DNA of 64,000 nucleotides from Marinomonas posidonica_A (GTDB taxonomy: Bacteria > Pseudomonadota > Gammaproteobacteria > Pseudomonadales > Marinomonadaceae). The notes below the pieces were generated by a model that searched no databases, had not been told where the DNA came from, and saw nothing but the letters and a program-made list of their open reading frames with translations. The DNA is taken from contig NZ_JBHZSP010000006.1 of the NCBI RefSeq assembly GCF_043643765.1, positions 175,435 to 239,434 of the forward strand, given 5' to 3'. Positions 17,025 to 25,398 of this stretch are shown here, in pieces; the stretch's first letter is position 1; each line of letters opens with the position of its first letter. The position numbers and the translations under genes were made by a program.

Positions 17025-18782
17025 ATGAGTGAGTATGTTATTGGTATCGATTTAGGTACCACGCATTCGGCTGTCTACTTTTTAGAGAAAAACAAAGCGA
17101 ATGAGCTGTCTCCTGGCTTACAGCAATTACTGATTCCTCAGTTAAGTGCTGCAGGGCAGGTGGTAGAACGTCCGCTATTGCCATCCTTTGTGTATTACCC
17201 TCATGCCACGGAATTTCTTGAAAGTGACTTACAGTTGCCGTGGGGGAAAACCTCGTACATTCTTGGTCAACTGGCCCGTGAATTGGGTGCAAAATCATCG
17301 GGGCGTATGGTGCAAAGTGCGAAAAGTTGGTTATGCCATTCGCAAGTTGGCCCAGATGAAGCGGTATTGCCAATCGATGCTTTGGAAGAAGTCGACAAGG
17401 TGTCGCCCGCGCAGGTGACTGAAAGTTTGCTTAGTCATTTGGTGTCTGCTTGGAATCATGCTTTTCCAATGTCTCCGATGTCACAACAAGATGTTGTGAT
17501 CACGGTGCCGGCATCATTTGACCCTGCGGCTCGAACGGTTACTGAACAAGCGGCTGAGAAAGTAGGCTTAAGGGCGAGACTCATCGAAGAGCCTTTAGCG
17601 GCATTTTACGCTTGGTTAGCGGATCAGCAGGATTGGCAAAGCCAGTTAACGCTAGGCGAACAGATTCTTGTGGTTGATGTCGGCGGTGGTACTACCGACT
17701 TATCTTTGATTCAAGTTACCGAAGAATCGGGAGTGTTGGGTTTAGAGCGTATTGCTGTTGGTCGTCATATTTTGCTTGGCGGCGACAATATGGACATGAC
17801 GTTAACCTACCATTTGGCTGGGCAATTAGCACAACAAGGCACCCAGCTAGAGCCATGGCAAATTAGTGGTTTGACTCAAGTGTGTCGGGATGCGAAAGAG
17901 CGTCTGCTCGCTAATCCTGAGCTAACGGACGCTTCGGTTGTTGTGCCAAGCCGTGGGCGCAGCATCTTTAACAAAAGCATCAAAGCGACGTTAACGCAGA
18001 GTGATGTTCAGCAGTTATTAATTGAGGGCTTTTTCCCTGCGGTGAGCGCGGGTGAGCAAACTCAAAAAATAGCTCGCTCTGGTATCAGTACGATCAATCT
18101 GGATTACGAAAGTGACCCGGCGATCACTCGGCATATCAGTGAGTTCATAGGTCAACATCAGGTGAAACCGAGCAAAGTCTTGCTAAACGGTGGTGTGTTT
18201 AACGCCTTGCCTATGGTGACAAGCTTGTCTTCTCGGCTGAGTGAGCTGCTTGATGGTGCGGAATTTACTATGTTGACGCCTGCTCACCTAGATCATGCGG
18301 TTGCGAAGGGCGCAACTTATTATGCTCAGGTGCAAGCCAATGGCGGTGTCAAAGTAAAAAGTGGTTTAGCAGCGAACTATTACATAGGGGTTGCCAGTCC
18401 CATGCCGGCGATTCCGGGAATGCCGCCACCAATAGATGCTATCTGTGTGGCGCCGTTTGGGTTGGAAGAAGGGAGTGATGAACAAATGCTGCCAAATGAG
18501 TTCTCATTGGTTGTGGGTGAGCTCGTTCATTTCCGTTTCTTTCAATCGCAAAAAAGTGAAGCCGAACTCTTGGGTAAGGTCATTTCTTCTTTCTCCTTGG
18601 CTCAGCTAAACGAATTGAACCCATTAAGTATTCAACTTGATGAGGGACATTACGCCAAGGGCGAGATGGTGCGTGTTTACGTTACTGCGCAAGTGACAGA
18701 TTTAGGTTTGTTGCTGTTACAAGCTCACGATACTCGTTCGGATTTACAATGGAAAATTGAGTTTCAGGTGAGGGAAGGTTAA
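17025..18782 (+). CDS. Hsp70-family chaperone, short form
   Basis: At 585 residues this is shorter than DnaK. The actin-like ATPase domain is clear: phosphate-1 IGIDLGTTHS (6-15), ITVPASFDPAAR, phosphate-2 VVDVGGGTTDLS (216-227) and adenosine loop LLNGGVFNALP. A reduced beta-type substrate domain follows (about 420-585), without a long helical lid. A GAGG site at the end of the DUF2760 gene precedes its ATG. The stop overlaps the next Hsp70 ATG by one base. It resembles HscC-like Hsp70s more than DnaK. No J-protein or GrpE gene is adjacent, so its nucleotide-exchange partners are unknown. Confidence 0.9.
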   Translation: MSEYVIGIDLGTTHSAVYFLEKNKANELSPGLQQLLIPQLSAAGQVVERPLLPSFVYYPHATEFLESDLQLPWGKTSYILGQLARELGAKSSGRMVQSAKSWLCHSQVGPDEAVLPIDALEEVDKVSPAQVTESLLSHLVSAWNHAFPMSPMSQQDVVITVPASFDPAARTVTEQAAEKVGLRARLIEEPLAAFYAWLADQQDWQSQLTLGEQILVVDVGGGTTDLSLIQVTEESGVLGLERIAVGRHILLGGDNMDMTLTYHLAGQLAQQGTQLEPWQISGLTQVCRDAKERLLANPELTDASVVVPSRGRSIFNKSIKATLTQSDVQQLLIEGFFPAVSAGEQTQKIARSGISTINLDYESDPAITRHISEFIGQHQVKPSKVLLNGGVFNALPMVTSLSSRLSELLDGAEFTMLTPAHLDHAVAKGATYYAQVQANGGVKVKSGLAANYYIGVASPMPAIPGMPPPIDAICVAPFGLEEGSDEQMLPNEFSLVVGELVHFRFFQSQKSEAELLGKVISSFSLAQLNELNPLSIQLDEGHYAKGEMVRVYVTAQVTDLGLLLLQAHDTRSDLQWKIEFQVREG

Positions 18783-21481
18783 TGACAAAAGGCGCTTATC
18801 GAGTTGGTATTGACCTAGGGACAACAAACTGTGTGGTGTCTTATTTAGCACCAGACTCGTCTGCACCCTTGTTATTATCCATGCCGCAATTCATGGCAGA
18901 TGCGTCAGTACAAACGTTCGATTATCTGCCCAGTGCCATTTACCTTTTAGCCGACGATGAACAGGGTAAGATTGACCCTGTTTTACCCTGGCATAATAGC
19001 CAAGATAAAGACTACATTGTTGGTATGGGAGCTTTGGCATTAGGTCAACGTCGAGCGGGTCAATTGGTACAAAGTGCTAAAAGTTGGCTTAGTCATCGTC
19101 AAGTGGATCGCCGTGCGGGTATTCTGCCGTGGGGAAGTGAGCTGAAAAATAAAATCAGTCCACTCAAAGCCAGCGAACTCTTGTTGCAGCACATTCGTCA
19201 AAGTTGGAATCAGCAATTTGCCGATGCACCTTTAGAGCTGCAGCAAGTGGCGTTAACCTTGCCGGCCTCGTTCGATGAAGAAGCCCGAGCTTTGACGCTA
19301 GAAGCGGCGAAGAAAGCAGGTTTGAATGATCTGTATTTATTAGAAGAGCCACAAGCCGCTTGTTATCACTATATTAGTGATGATCAAAAGCGAGCGGATC
19401 TTGCGGATAAAAAAATGCTGCTGGTAGTGGATATTGGTGGTGGCACCAGTGACTTCAGTTTGGTATCGATTTTACCTAGTACGAAGAACAACCACATTGC
19501 CTTGAAGCGAATCGCTGTTGGTGAACACTTATTATTGGGCGGCGATAACCTTGATCAAGCTTTGGCGTTTCAGTTGGATCCCAAGCAAATCTCTGCTTTA
19601 TCGGCGTCTCGATTAGCGGCCTTGGTGCAGCAAACCCGCCGAGCAAAAGAAACCTTGCTCAGTGATGACGCACCTGAATCCTTGAGTATTACGGTATTAG
19701 GCGGCGGCAGTCGATTGATTGGAGGTGCACAAAAATTCGATGTCTCTCGTGCTGCATTATTAGATCAAGTTAGCTCTGGCTTTTTCCCTATGGTCGCATT
19801 GAACGATAGCGTACATAAAAGCTCATATGCGATGCATACGCTCGGATTAGCCTATGAATCTGATCCGGCTTTTACACGTCATATCGCGGATTTTATTCGT
19901 CAACACCAAGCCGATATTCAGCAAGCGACTCAGTCGTCTATGCCAGACGCTGTACTTTTTAATGGTGGTTTATTTAACAGTGAGCCTCTAAAAAGCCAGT
20001 TGCTTAAGCAGTTAAATACTTGGAGTGATCAGCCTATTTTAGAATGCCTTGCGGAAGCGCCGAACGAGGCGGTTGCCAAAGGGGCTGCTTGGTACCTGAC
20101 AGCCTTAGCTGGGGAAGGGCACCGAATTGAGAGCGGTGTGCCGCATAGTTTGTATTTAAAACTGGCAGAGCAGCAGTTTGTTTGTATCTTGCCGAAAGGC
20201 ACATTGACGGCTGAACCCCTGACATTGTCACGGGATTTTATGGTGACCTTGGGAGAGGAAGTGCAATTTCCTCTTTATCGTGCAGGCGACCATATTATTG
20301 GCAAGCTTGGTGAAGTGCGTGACGAGTCAGGTCTGCATTATATTTCTACCTTGGCCACTGAGCTGGATGCGCAGCAAGACAGTGCAGAAGTGCTGGTCAA
20401 TGTTGCTGCGCAAATGACTGAGGTGGGCATTCTGCAGCTGGAACTGTTAAGTGCGGGTTCATCTGATAAATGGCGTTTGGAGTTTTCCACACAAGCTTCG
20501 GAAGAGCGTGTTAGCCGCGACAATGAAGGTTTACTCGCCGCCAAAATGGGTGAAGCAGAAGAGCATTTGGCGCGATGCTTTTCCAGTGCGGGTCAAAAGC
20601 AATCACCAGATTTGGTGAAATCGTTAAAACAAGATCTGGATCAATTGCTCGGCGCTCGCGACGACTGGAGTTTGGCCACTTCTCGAAGAGTGGTGGATAA
20701 ATTGCTGGTATTAAAGTCTGGTCGAGTGAAAAGTGCCCAGCATGAACGGCAGTGGCTTCAGTTATTGGGCTATTGTCTGCGCCCGGGTTATGGCGCAGAA
20801 GGCGATGAAAGCCGAGTTCAGCAAGTCATTAATTTAACCAAAGCAGGTACTCAGTTCGATAGTGCGGCCGTTTGGGGACAATATTGGACCTTGTATCGCC
20901 GTATTGCGGGTGGTTTGTCATTAGATCAACAAATGACCTTATTTAAGCAATTCAGCCAGTTCTATTCACCTGCAGGACAGCGCTCAAGAGAGAAGATGAA
21001 GGCGCTCGCCACCCGTTCTAGCGATGATCTCATTCGATTGATGGGCGCGTTGGAAAGCTTACCTCTGTCTGAAAAGCAAACTTTAGTCGAGTGGTTGTTA
21101 AAACGTTTGACGAAATCGTCTGAGCCAGACACTGCTTGGTGGACGTTGGGACGAATTGCTTCTCGTCGTCTATTGTCTGGAGAGGCGTCTGCTAGATTGC
21201 CTGAGCCGGAGTTACCGGCCATTTTAGATCGAGCATTGAAAGAAGATTGGAAGAAACGTAAGCAAGCCGGTTTGGCCGCTGTGCTCATGTGCCAGATATC
21301 AACTGGGGAATCGGATTGGTTGTCTGACTATCGCAACAAAGTGTCTAAAAAGTTAGTCAAAGACAAATGCCCATCACAATGGGCAAGCCGTCTTGAGAGT
21401 CAGGTCGAAATCAGTTCGGAAGAATTAAATTCGTTAGTGGGCGAGAGTTTGCCCATTGGTTTGCGTTTATCTTCTAACTAG
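18782..21481 (+). CDS. Hsp70-family chaperone with C-terminal DUF3731 domain
   Basis: An 899-residue protein. Residues 1-440 form an Hsp70 ATPase domain (VGIDLGTTNC at 8-17, VVDIGGGTSDFS at about 215-226, FNGGLFNSEP). A beta-rich segment follows to about 580. From about 590 to the end comes a helical DUF3731 region with WWTLGRIASRRL and KKRKQAGLAA, in place of the usual lid. This layout differs from DnaK, HscA and HscC. AGGGAAGG precedes the ATG, and the start overlaps the upstream Hsp70 stop by one base, so the two are probably made together. Its 3' end overlaps the convergent lipase gene by 4 bases. Confidence 0.9.
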   Translation: MTKGAYRVGIDLGTTNCVVSYLAPDSSAPLLLSMPQFMADASVQTFDYLPSAIYLLADDEQGKIDPVLPWHNSQDKDYIVGMGALALGQRRAGQLVQSAKSWLSHRQVDRRAGILPWGSELKNKISPLKASELLLQHIRQSWNQQFADAPLELQQVALTLPASFDEEARALTLEAAKKAGLNDLYLLEEPQAACYHYISDDQKRADLADKKMLLVVDIGGGTSDFSLVSILPSTKNNHIALKRIAVGEHLLLGGDNLDQALAFQLDPKQISALSASRLAALVQQTRRAKETLLSDDAPESLSITVLGGGSRLIGGAQKFDVSRAALLDQVSSGFFPMVALNDSVHKSSYAMHTLGLAYESDPAFTRHIADFIRQHQADIQQATQSSMPDAVLFNGGLFNSEPLKSQLLKQLNTWSDQPILECLAEAPNEAVAKGAAWYLTALAGEGHRIESGVPHSLYLKLAEQQFVCILPKGTLTAEPLTLSRDFMVTLGEEVQFPLYRAGDHIIGKLGEVRDESGLHYISTLATELDAQQDSAEVLVNVAAQMTEVGILQLELLSAGSSDKWRLEFSTQASEERVSRDNEGLLAAKMGEAEEHLARCFSSAGQKQSPDLVKSLKQDLDQLLGARDDWSLATSRRVVDKLLVLKSGRVKSAQHERQWLQLLGYCLRPGYGAEGDESRVQQVINLTKAGTQFDSAAVWGQYWTLYRRIAGGLSLDQQMTLFKQFSQFYSPAGQRSREKMKALATRSSDDLIRLMGALESLPLSEKQTLVEWLLKRLTKSSEPDTAWWTLGRIASRRLLSGEASARLPEPELPAILDRALKEDWKKRKQAGLAAVLMCQISTGESDWLSDYRNKVSKKLVKDKCPSQWASRLESQVEISSEELNSLVGESLPIGLRLSSN

Positions 21482-22362
21482 TCAATGGAAATGCCAAACA
21501 GGTTTATGTCCATGCGATAGGGAATGCCCTGTTTGTCCTGCTGCAATTGCTCTAATAAACTCAAATATTGCGCCATGGTATGGGCGAGCAAGTTCGCTTC
21601 ACTCGGTAATTTATTAGTGAACTTGGTTGCTCTCATGGCACTCTTCAGGCCACTGGTGATGGAATATTGGTGAGGTGCTAACAGGATGATCTCTTCTCCC
21701 ATGTGCCAAAAAATGTCTAAATTCCGAATTTGCAATGGGCTGATGGGTGGTACTAAGGGGACAATGTCGTCTTGTGTCACGACACGGGTTAGAGGTAGGT
21801 CTGCAAACTTTTTGGCACCACTGACATTGGTCACCTTCGGCTGCCCAAATGTCGTAATTTGCTCAAGCGGTAGGGATTCCTCTTGAACCAACATACCCAA
21901 TACTACGGCAATCGCGCCTCCTAGACTGTGACCTGTGATGCGAATTGGTTTGTTACTTCTTAAGTAGGGTCTAACATCTTCTAACACTTGCTGAGCGGCT
22001 TCGGCAAAGCCTTGATGTAGCAAGATACCCAGTACTGTATTAGGTTGCAGCGAGACGGTTAAATCCACAATGACATTATTTAGGTTAGCAGTGCCACGAA
22101 TCGCGATGGTTTGGTATTGGCTGTTTTCCGATAAAAAATACAGTACATCCGAATTGGGTATAACGGAATCATGTAATAAAACTTCGTCTTGTTGCGCCAA
22201 TTTATTTGCTAAAGCGGTTGTGTTCAGCTCTTCTTGCTGAGCGGCTTCATAGGTATCCGAAGACAGTTGTGCCATGTGTTTTATGTGAGCAAAATCAGGT
22301 TCGGCTAATACTGGATCAAAGGCACTGATTAACAAAATAGAAAGCAATATAACGACACGCAT
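21478..22362 (-). CDS. secreted class 3 lipase-like alpha/beta hydrolase
   Basis: The 294-residue protein begins with a signal peptide (MRVVILLSILLISAFDPVLA, cleavage before EP) and has the class 3 lipase core. IAIRGTAN marks the oxyanion strand, GHSLGGAIAVVLG the nucleophile serine, and VVTQDDIVPLVPP a later acid/histidine region. It probably hydrolyses acyl esters in the periplasm or outside the cell. It converges on the Hsp70 operon with a 4-base overlap, so the two mRNAs are complementary at their 3' ends. The substrate cannot be inferred. Confidence 0.85.
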   Translation of the reverse strand: MRVVILLSILLISAFDPVLAEPDFAHIKHMAQLSSDTYEAAQQEELNTTALANKLAQQDEVLLHDSVIPNSDVLYFLSENSQYQTIAIRGTANLNNVIVDLTVSLQPNTVLGILLHQGFAEAAQQVLEDVRPYLRSNKPIRITGHSLGGAIAVVLGMLVQEESLPLEQITTFGQPKVTNVSGAKKFADLPLTRVVTQDDIVPLVPPISPLQIRNLDIFWHMGEEIILLAPHQYSITSGLKSAMRATKFTNKLPSEANLLAHTMAQYLSLLEQLQQDKQGIPYRMDINLFGISID

Positions 22363-22417
22363 CAGCTTGTTTCATTCTCAATTGATAAAAGCCTAGCTTA
22401 CGTGAAAATGACTTGAT

Positions 22418-22442
22418 CGAACAGGCTAGGGCAGCCTGTTCG
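22418..22442 (-). terminator. hairpin after the VOC gene
   Basis: A 10-bp perfect stem (CGAACAGGCT / AGCCTGTTCG) with a 5-base loop lies just past the VOC gene stop on the minus strand. There is no clean U-run, so it may be a weak terminator or an mRNA 3'-end stabiliser. Confidence 0.5.
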
Positions 22443-22453
22443 GTTGTGGAATA

Positions 22454-22954
22454 TTAGTAAGCGCCAGCACTGTAAATTAATTCGTAGCTGTGGCTATAAA
22501 TTTCCAAAATATTACCAAACGGGTCTTCCATATAAATCATGCGATAAGGTTTTTCGCCAGGATAGTAGTATCTTGGTTCTGGCATGCGTTTTTTTCCGCC
22601 TGCAGCGACGATTTTATCGGCTAACTCTTCTACATTTGGATCTTGCACACAAAAATGGAAGATGCCAGTTTTCCAATATTCAAAATTGTTCTCAGGGTTT
22701 TGTTGGTTTTCAAATTGGAAAAGCTCTACCCCGATACGATCACCGGTGGAAAGGTGGGCGATGCGAAATGAATGCCACCCTGCCCCAAACACATCAGTGC
22801 ACATTTCACCTATGGCACTGTCATCTTCCGTAATGTCTGTTGGCTCCATGATTAGATACCAACCCAATACTTGAGTATAAAATTCAACGGCTTTTTCTAG
22901 ATCAGGAACAGAAATGCCGATATGAGAAAAACTTCTTGGATATTGCTTTTGCAT
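22454..22954 (-). CDS. VOC (glyoxalase/dioxygenase) superfamily protein
   Basis: The 166-residue protein has two beta-alpha-beta-beta-beta modules. The first starts FSHIGISVPDLEKAVEFYTQVLGW, and the second ends YMEDPFGNILEIYSHSYE, where the terminal glutamate and the histidines FSHIG and FHFCV could bind a metal. Members include glyoxalase I, ring-cleavage dioxygenases and isomerases; I cannot choose between them. A GAAGGAG site precedes the start. It is divergent from a LysR regulator 91 bases away, which probably controls it. Confidence 0.85.
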   Translation of the reverse strand: MQKQYPRSFSHIGISVPDLEKAVEFYTQVLGWYLIMEPTDITEDDSAIGEMCTDVFGAGWHSFRIAHLSTGDRIGVELFQFENQQNPENNFEYWKTGIFHFCVQDPNVEELADKIVAAGGKKRMPEPRYYYPGEKPYRMIYMEDPFGNILEIYSHSYELIYSAGAY

Positions 22955-23045
22955 AATGATCTCCTTCGTTTAATGGAAGGCAGGTTACAATCCCTTTTTA
23001 ATTCTGTAAAATTATTAAAAATTATATATTTGAGTATTTTTTGTA

Positions 23046-23936
23046 ATGATTAATCCGGTTTGGCTTAAAACATTTGTTACCTTGGTGGACGTTGGGCATT
23101 TCACCAGAGCGGCCGACAGTTTGCATATGACGCAGTCTGGCGTCAGTCAGCAAGTGAAAAAACTAGAGGAGCATTTGTCTGTTGAATTGTTAATGCGGGA
23201 AGGTAAGCGCTTCAGCTTAACCGACAGGGGACAGAAACTTTATCAAGAGGCAAAGCGGTTGTTAGAGTCGCTGAACAACCTTGAGCGTAAAGTTATTGAC
23301 GATCCGCCTTATGAAGGGAGGGTGAGTATCATGTCCCCAGGCAGTGTTGGATTAAAGTTATATCCTCAACTACTGGATCTACAGCAGTCCCATAAAGAAT
23401 TGGTGTTAGAGTACCGATTTGCTTCAAACGAGGATGTTGAAGTCGCGGTGTTGGAGGATAGGATCGATTTTGGTTTGATGACCTACCCAGCGAAAAGTCT
23501 TGATGTCGTTTCAAGTCAATTAGCAGAAGAAGCCTTGCTATTGGTAACACCGGCTGAATTTTGTGAGGTGACTTGGCAAAACTTATTGTCACTGGGCTTA
23601 GTGGATCATCCTGATGGTAAGCATCATACCAGTTTATTGCTGTCGGCTAACTTTGAGGACTTTCAACATGTCGGACAAATTCCCCAAAAAGCATTCTCTA
23701 ATCAAATTAGTTTGATTTTAGAACCCGTTAGCCGAGGAATTGGTTTTGCGGTTTTGCCAAATTATGCTGTAAAGGCGTTTGCAAAACAGGATTTAATCCG
23801 TGTTCATAGTCTGTCTAATCGTGTGACTGAGCCTTTGTATTTAGTACAAAGAAAAGGTCGTTTACAACCAAATCGAGTGAAATATTTGATGAGTGAGGTC
23901 TATCGATCTGTTGGTTGTGAAAAGGAGGTGAGTTAA
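23046..23936 (+). CDS. LysR-family transcriptional regulator
   Basis: The 296-residue protein has an N-terminal winged helix-turn-helix (about 4-62; ATG then LKTFVTLVDVGHFTRAADSLHMTQSGVSQQVKKLEEHL). A periplasmic-binding-like effector domain follows (about 90-290). It is divergently arranged with the VOC gene, the usual LysR architecture, so the 22955-23045 gap probably holds its operator and both promoters. The effector is unknown. Confidence 0.92.
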   Translation: MINPVWLKTFVTLVDVGHFTRAADSLHMTQSGVSQQVKKLEEHLSVELLMREGKRFSLTDRGQKLYQEAKRLLESLNNLERKVIDDPPYEGRVSIMSPGSVGLKLYPQLLDLQQSHKELVLEYRFASNEDVEVAVLEDRIDFGLMTYPAKSLDVVSSQLAEEALLLVTPAEFCEVTWQNLLSLGLVDHPDGKHHTSLLLSANFEDFQHVGQIPQKAFSNQISLILEPVSRGIGFAVLPNYAVKAFAKQDLIRVHSLSNRVTEPLYLVQRKGRLQPNRVKYLMSEVYRSVGCEKEVS

Positions 23937-24016
23937 TGACGAAAAATTATGAAAAGAGTGTGTTTTAAGGGGTAAAAGACTAGACATAAAGTTGGTTAGA
24001 AATTAATCTATGCACG

Positions 24017-24042
24017 ACTTGATCAAGTGGTGATTTTACCAC
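24017..24042. repeat. overlapping palindrome and inverted repeat upstream of the DUF1127 gene
   Basis: ACTTGATCAAGT (24017-24028) is a perfect 12-bp palindrome. It overlaps GTGGT-6-ACCAC (24027-24042). They sit in the 259-bp gap between the LysR gene and the DUF1127 gene and could be a regulatory site. No matching regulator is evident, and the rest of the gap shows nothing firm. Confidence 0.4.
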
Positions 24043-24195
24043 ATTCCATTGTCAAGACGTTCGATAAAGCCTCAGAAAAATAACAATTGCCGCTCGGCAG
24101 CCTAAAACGAACCTTGTCATGCATTTGAAAGCAACCGCTTCAAGATGCAATTGGGGTCAAGATTGTTTAATTCGATCATTCATATGAGGCTCAAT

Positions 24196-24378
24196 ATGAC
24201 TAAACTAACGACTTTCTTCGCATCCCTTGTTTCTCTTTTTAGCACAAAAGACAATTGTGAAACGAAACAAGCGATTAATGAATTGAAATCTTACTCAGAT
24301 CGCGAATTGGCTGAGTTGGGTATTTCTCGATTTAACATTAAAGAGGCGGTTCAATATGGCCGTCAATCAGCAGCTTAA
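24196..24378 (+). CDS. DUF1127 small protein
   Basis: A 60-residue protein from ATG 24196, preceded by GAGG; the frame extends upstream but the extra residues look random. The C-terminal half, ELKSYSDRELAELGISRFNIKEAV, is the DUF1127 motif. Small DUF1127 (YjiS-like) proteins in alphaproteobacteria act in RNA turnover and in phosphate and carbon uptake control; the role in this group is open. It is a single-gene unit, closed by a perfect terminator at 24401. Confidence 0.88.
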   Translation: MTKLTTFFASLVSLFSTKDNCETKQAINELKSYSDRELAELGISRFNIKEAVQYGRQSAA

Positions 24379-24400
24379 GCCAGTCTCTTTGCAAGTTTAA

Positions 24401-24426
24401 AAGCCAAGCATATGCTTGGCTTTTTT
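24401..24426 (+). terminator. terminator after the DUF1127 gene
   Basis: A 22-bp perfect palindrome (AAGCCAAGCAT / ATGCTTGGCTT) runs straight into a T-run. Confidence 0.92.
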
Positions 24427-24540
24427 GTGGGCGCTTCTTGAAAAAAGACAACTTTTTCTTAAAAATTGCTAAACAGAATTAAATACTTTAGTTTTATACT
24501 TAGGAACAGATAACTTTGAAATGATCTCAAGGAGTGAGAT

Positions 24541-25380
24541 ATGTGGATTCGATTTTTTTTGATTGGGCTTATGATAAGCCTTCCCGCCTTAAGCGTTGCT
24601 CAAACAGATGTGCAATTAGCCACTCAATTTAGTGACGAAACTCGCGTTCAAGATTACCTTATTAGTGAAAAATACGATGGTATTCGAGCCATCTGGACCG
24701 GATCTAAGCTGATTACTCGTAAAGGAAATGACATTAATGCGCCGCTGTGGTTCACGGAAAAGCTGCCCAATATTTGGTTAGATGGTGAGCTTTGGACTCA
24801 GCGGGATGACTTTGCCAACGTTATGTCGATCGTGCGAAAGAAGCAGCCAGTTGAGCATGAGTGGCGACAAATAAAATACATGATCTTTGATGCCCCAGAC
24901 CAAGAACGAAGCATGACGTTTGAACAGCGGTATGCTCGTTATAAACGTATTTTAGAGCACCTTGATTTGGCTCACGTGATACCAGTGGAACAATTTACCG
25001 TAACGAGCTTGCTTGAACTGTACGATCGTTTGAATGAATACGTTGCATCCGGTGCGGAAGGTTTGATGTTACATCGTAAAATGGCGGTGTTTGAAAGTGG
25101 TCGAACTGACAATTTATTGAAGCTCAAACCTTATGAGGAAAAAGAAGCAAAAGTAGTTGCTGTGTTGCCGGGTCAGGGCAAATATGAGCATAAAATGGGG
25201 GCGATTTTGGTCGAAATGCCGTCAGGTGTGCGTTTTAAAATTGGCAGTGGTTTCAGTGATCAAGAAAGAGAACATCCGCCAGCAGTGGGCTCAATGGTTA
25301 TCTTCAAGCACAGTGGCTTTACCCAGCGAGGTATTCCTCGTTTTGCGGTCTTTCAAAGGTTAAGATATTCCGTCTATTAA
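24541..25380 (+). CDS. exported ATP-dependent DNA ligase (LigE type)
   Basis: At 279 residues this is a minimal ligase: signal peptide (residues 1-20, ALSVA before Q), nucleotidyltransferase domain and OB fold, with no extra domains. The AMP-accepting lysine is K44 in SEKYDGIRA. Motif III is IFDAPD, motif IV EGLMLH and motif V LLKLKP. Lig E-type enzymes with leader peptides are known from competent gram-negative bacteria, with a proposed role on extracellular or imported DNA. The SD is AAGGAG before ATG 24541. The replicative ligase will be a separate NAD-dependent gene. Confidence 0.88.
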   Translation: MWIRFFLIGLMISLPALSVAQTDVQLATQFSDETRVQDYLISEKYDGIRAIWTGSKLITRKGNDINAPLWFTEKLPNIWLDGELWTQRDDFANVMSIVRKKQPVEHEWRQIKYMIFDAPDQERSMTFEQRYARYKRILEHLDLAHVIPVEQFTVTSLLELYDRLNEYVASGAEGLMLHRKMAVFESGRTDNLLKLKPYEEKEAKVVAVLPGQGKYEHKMGAILVEMPSGVRFKIGSGFSDQEREHPPAVGSMVIFKHSGFTQRGIPRFAVFQRLRYSVY

Positions 25381-25398
25381 ATGACTAAAGAGTGAACC

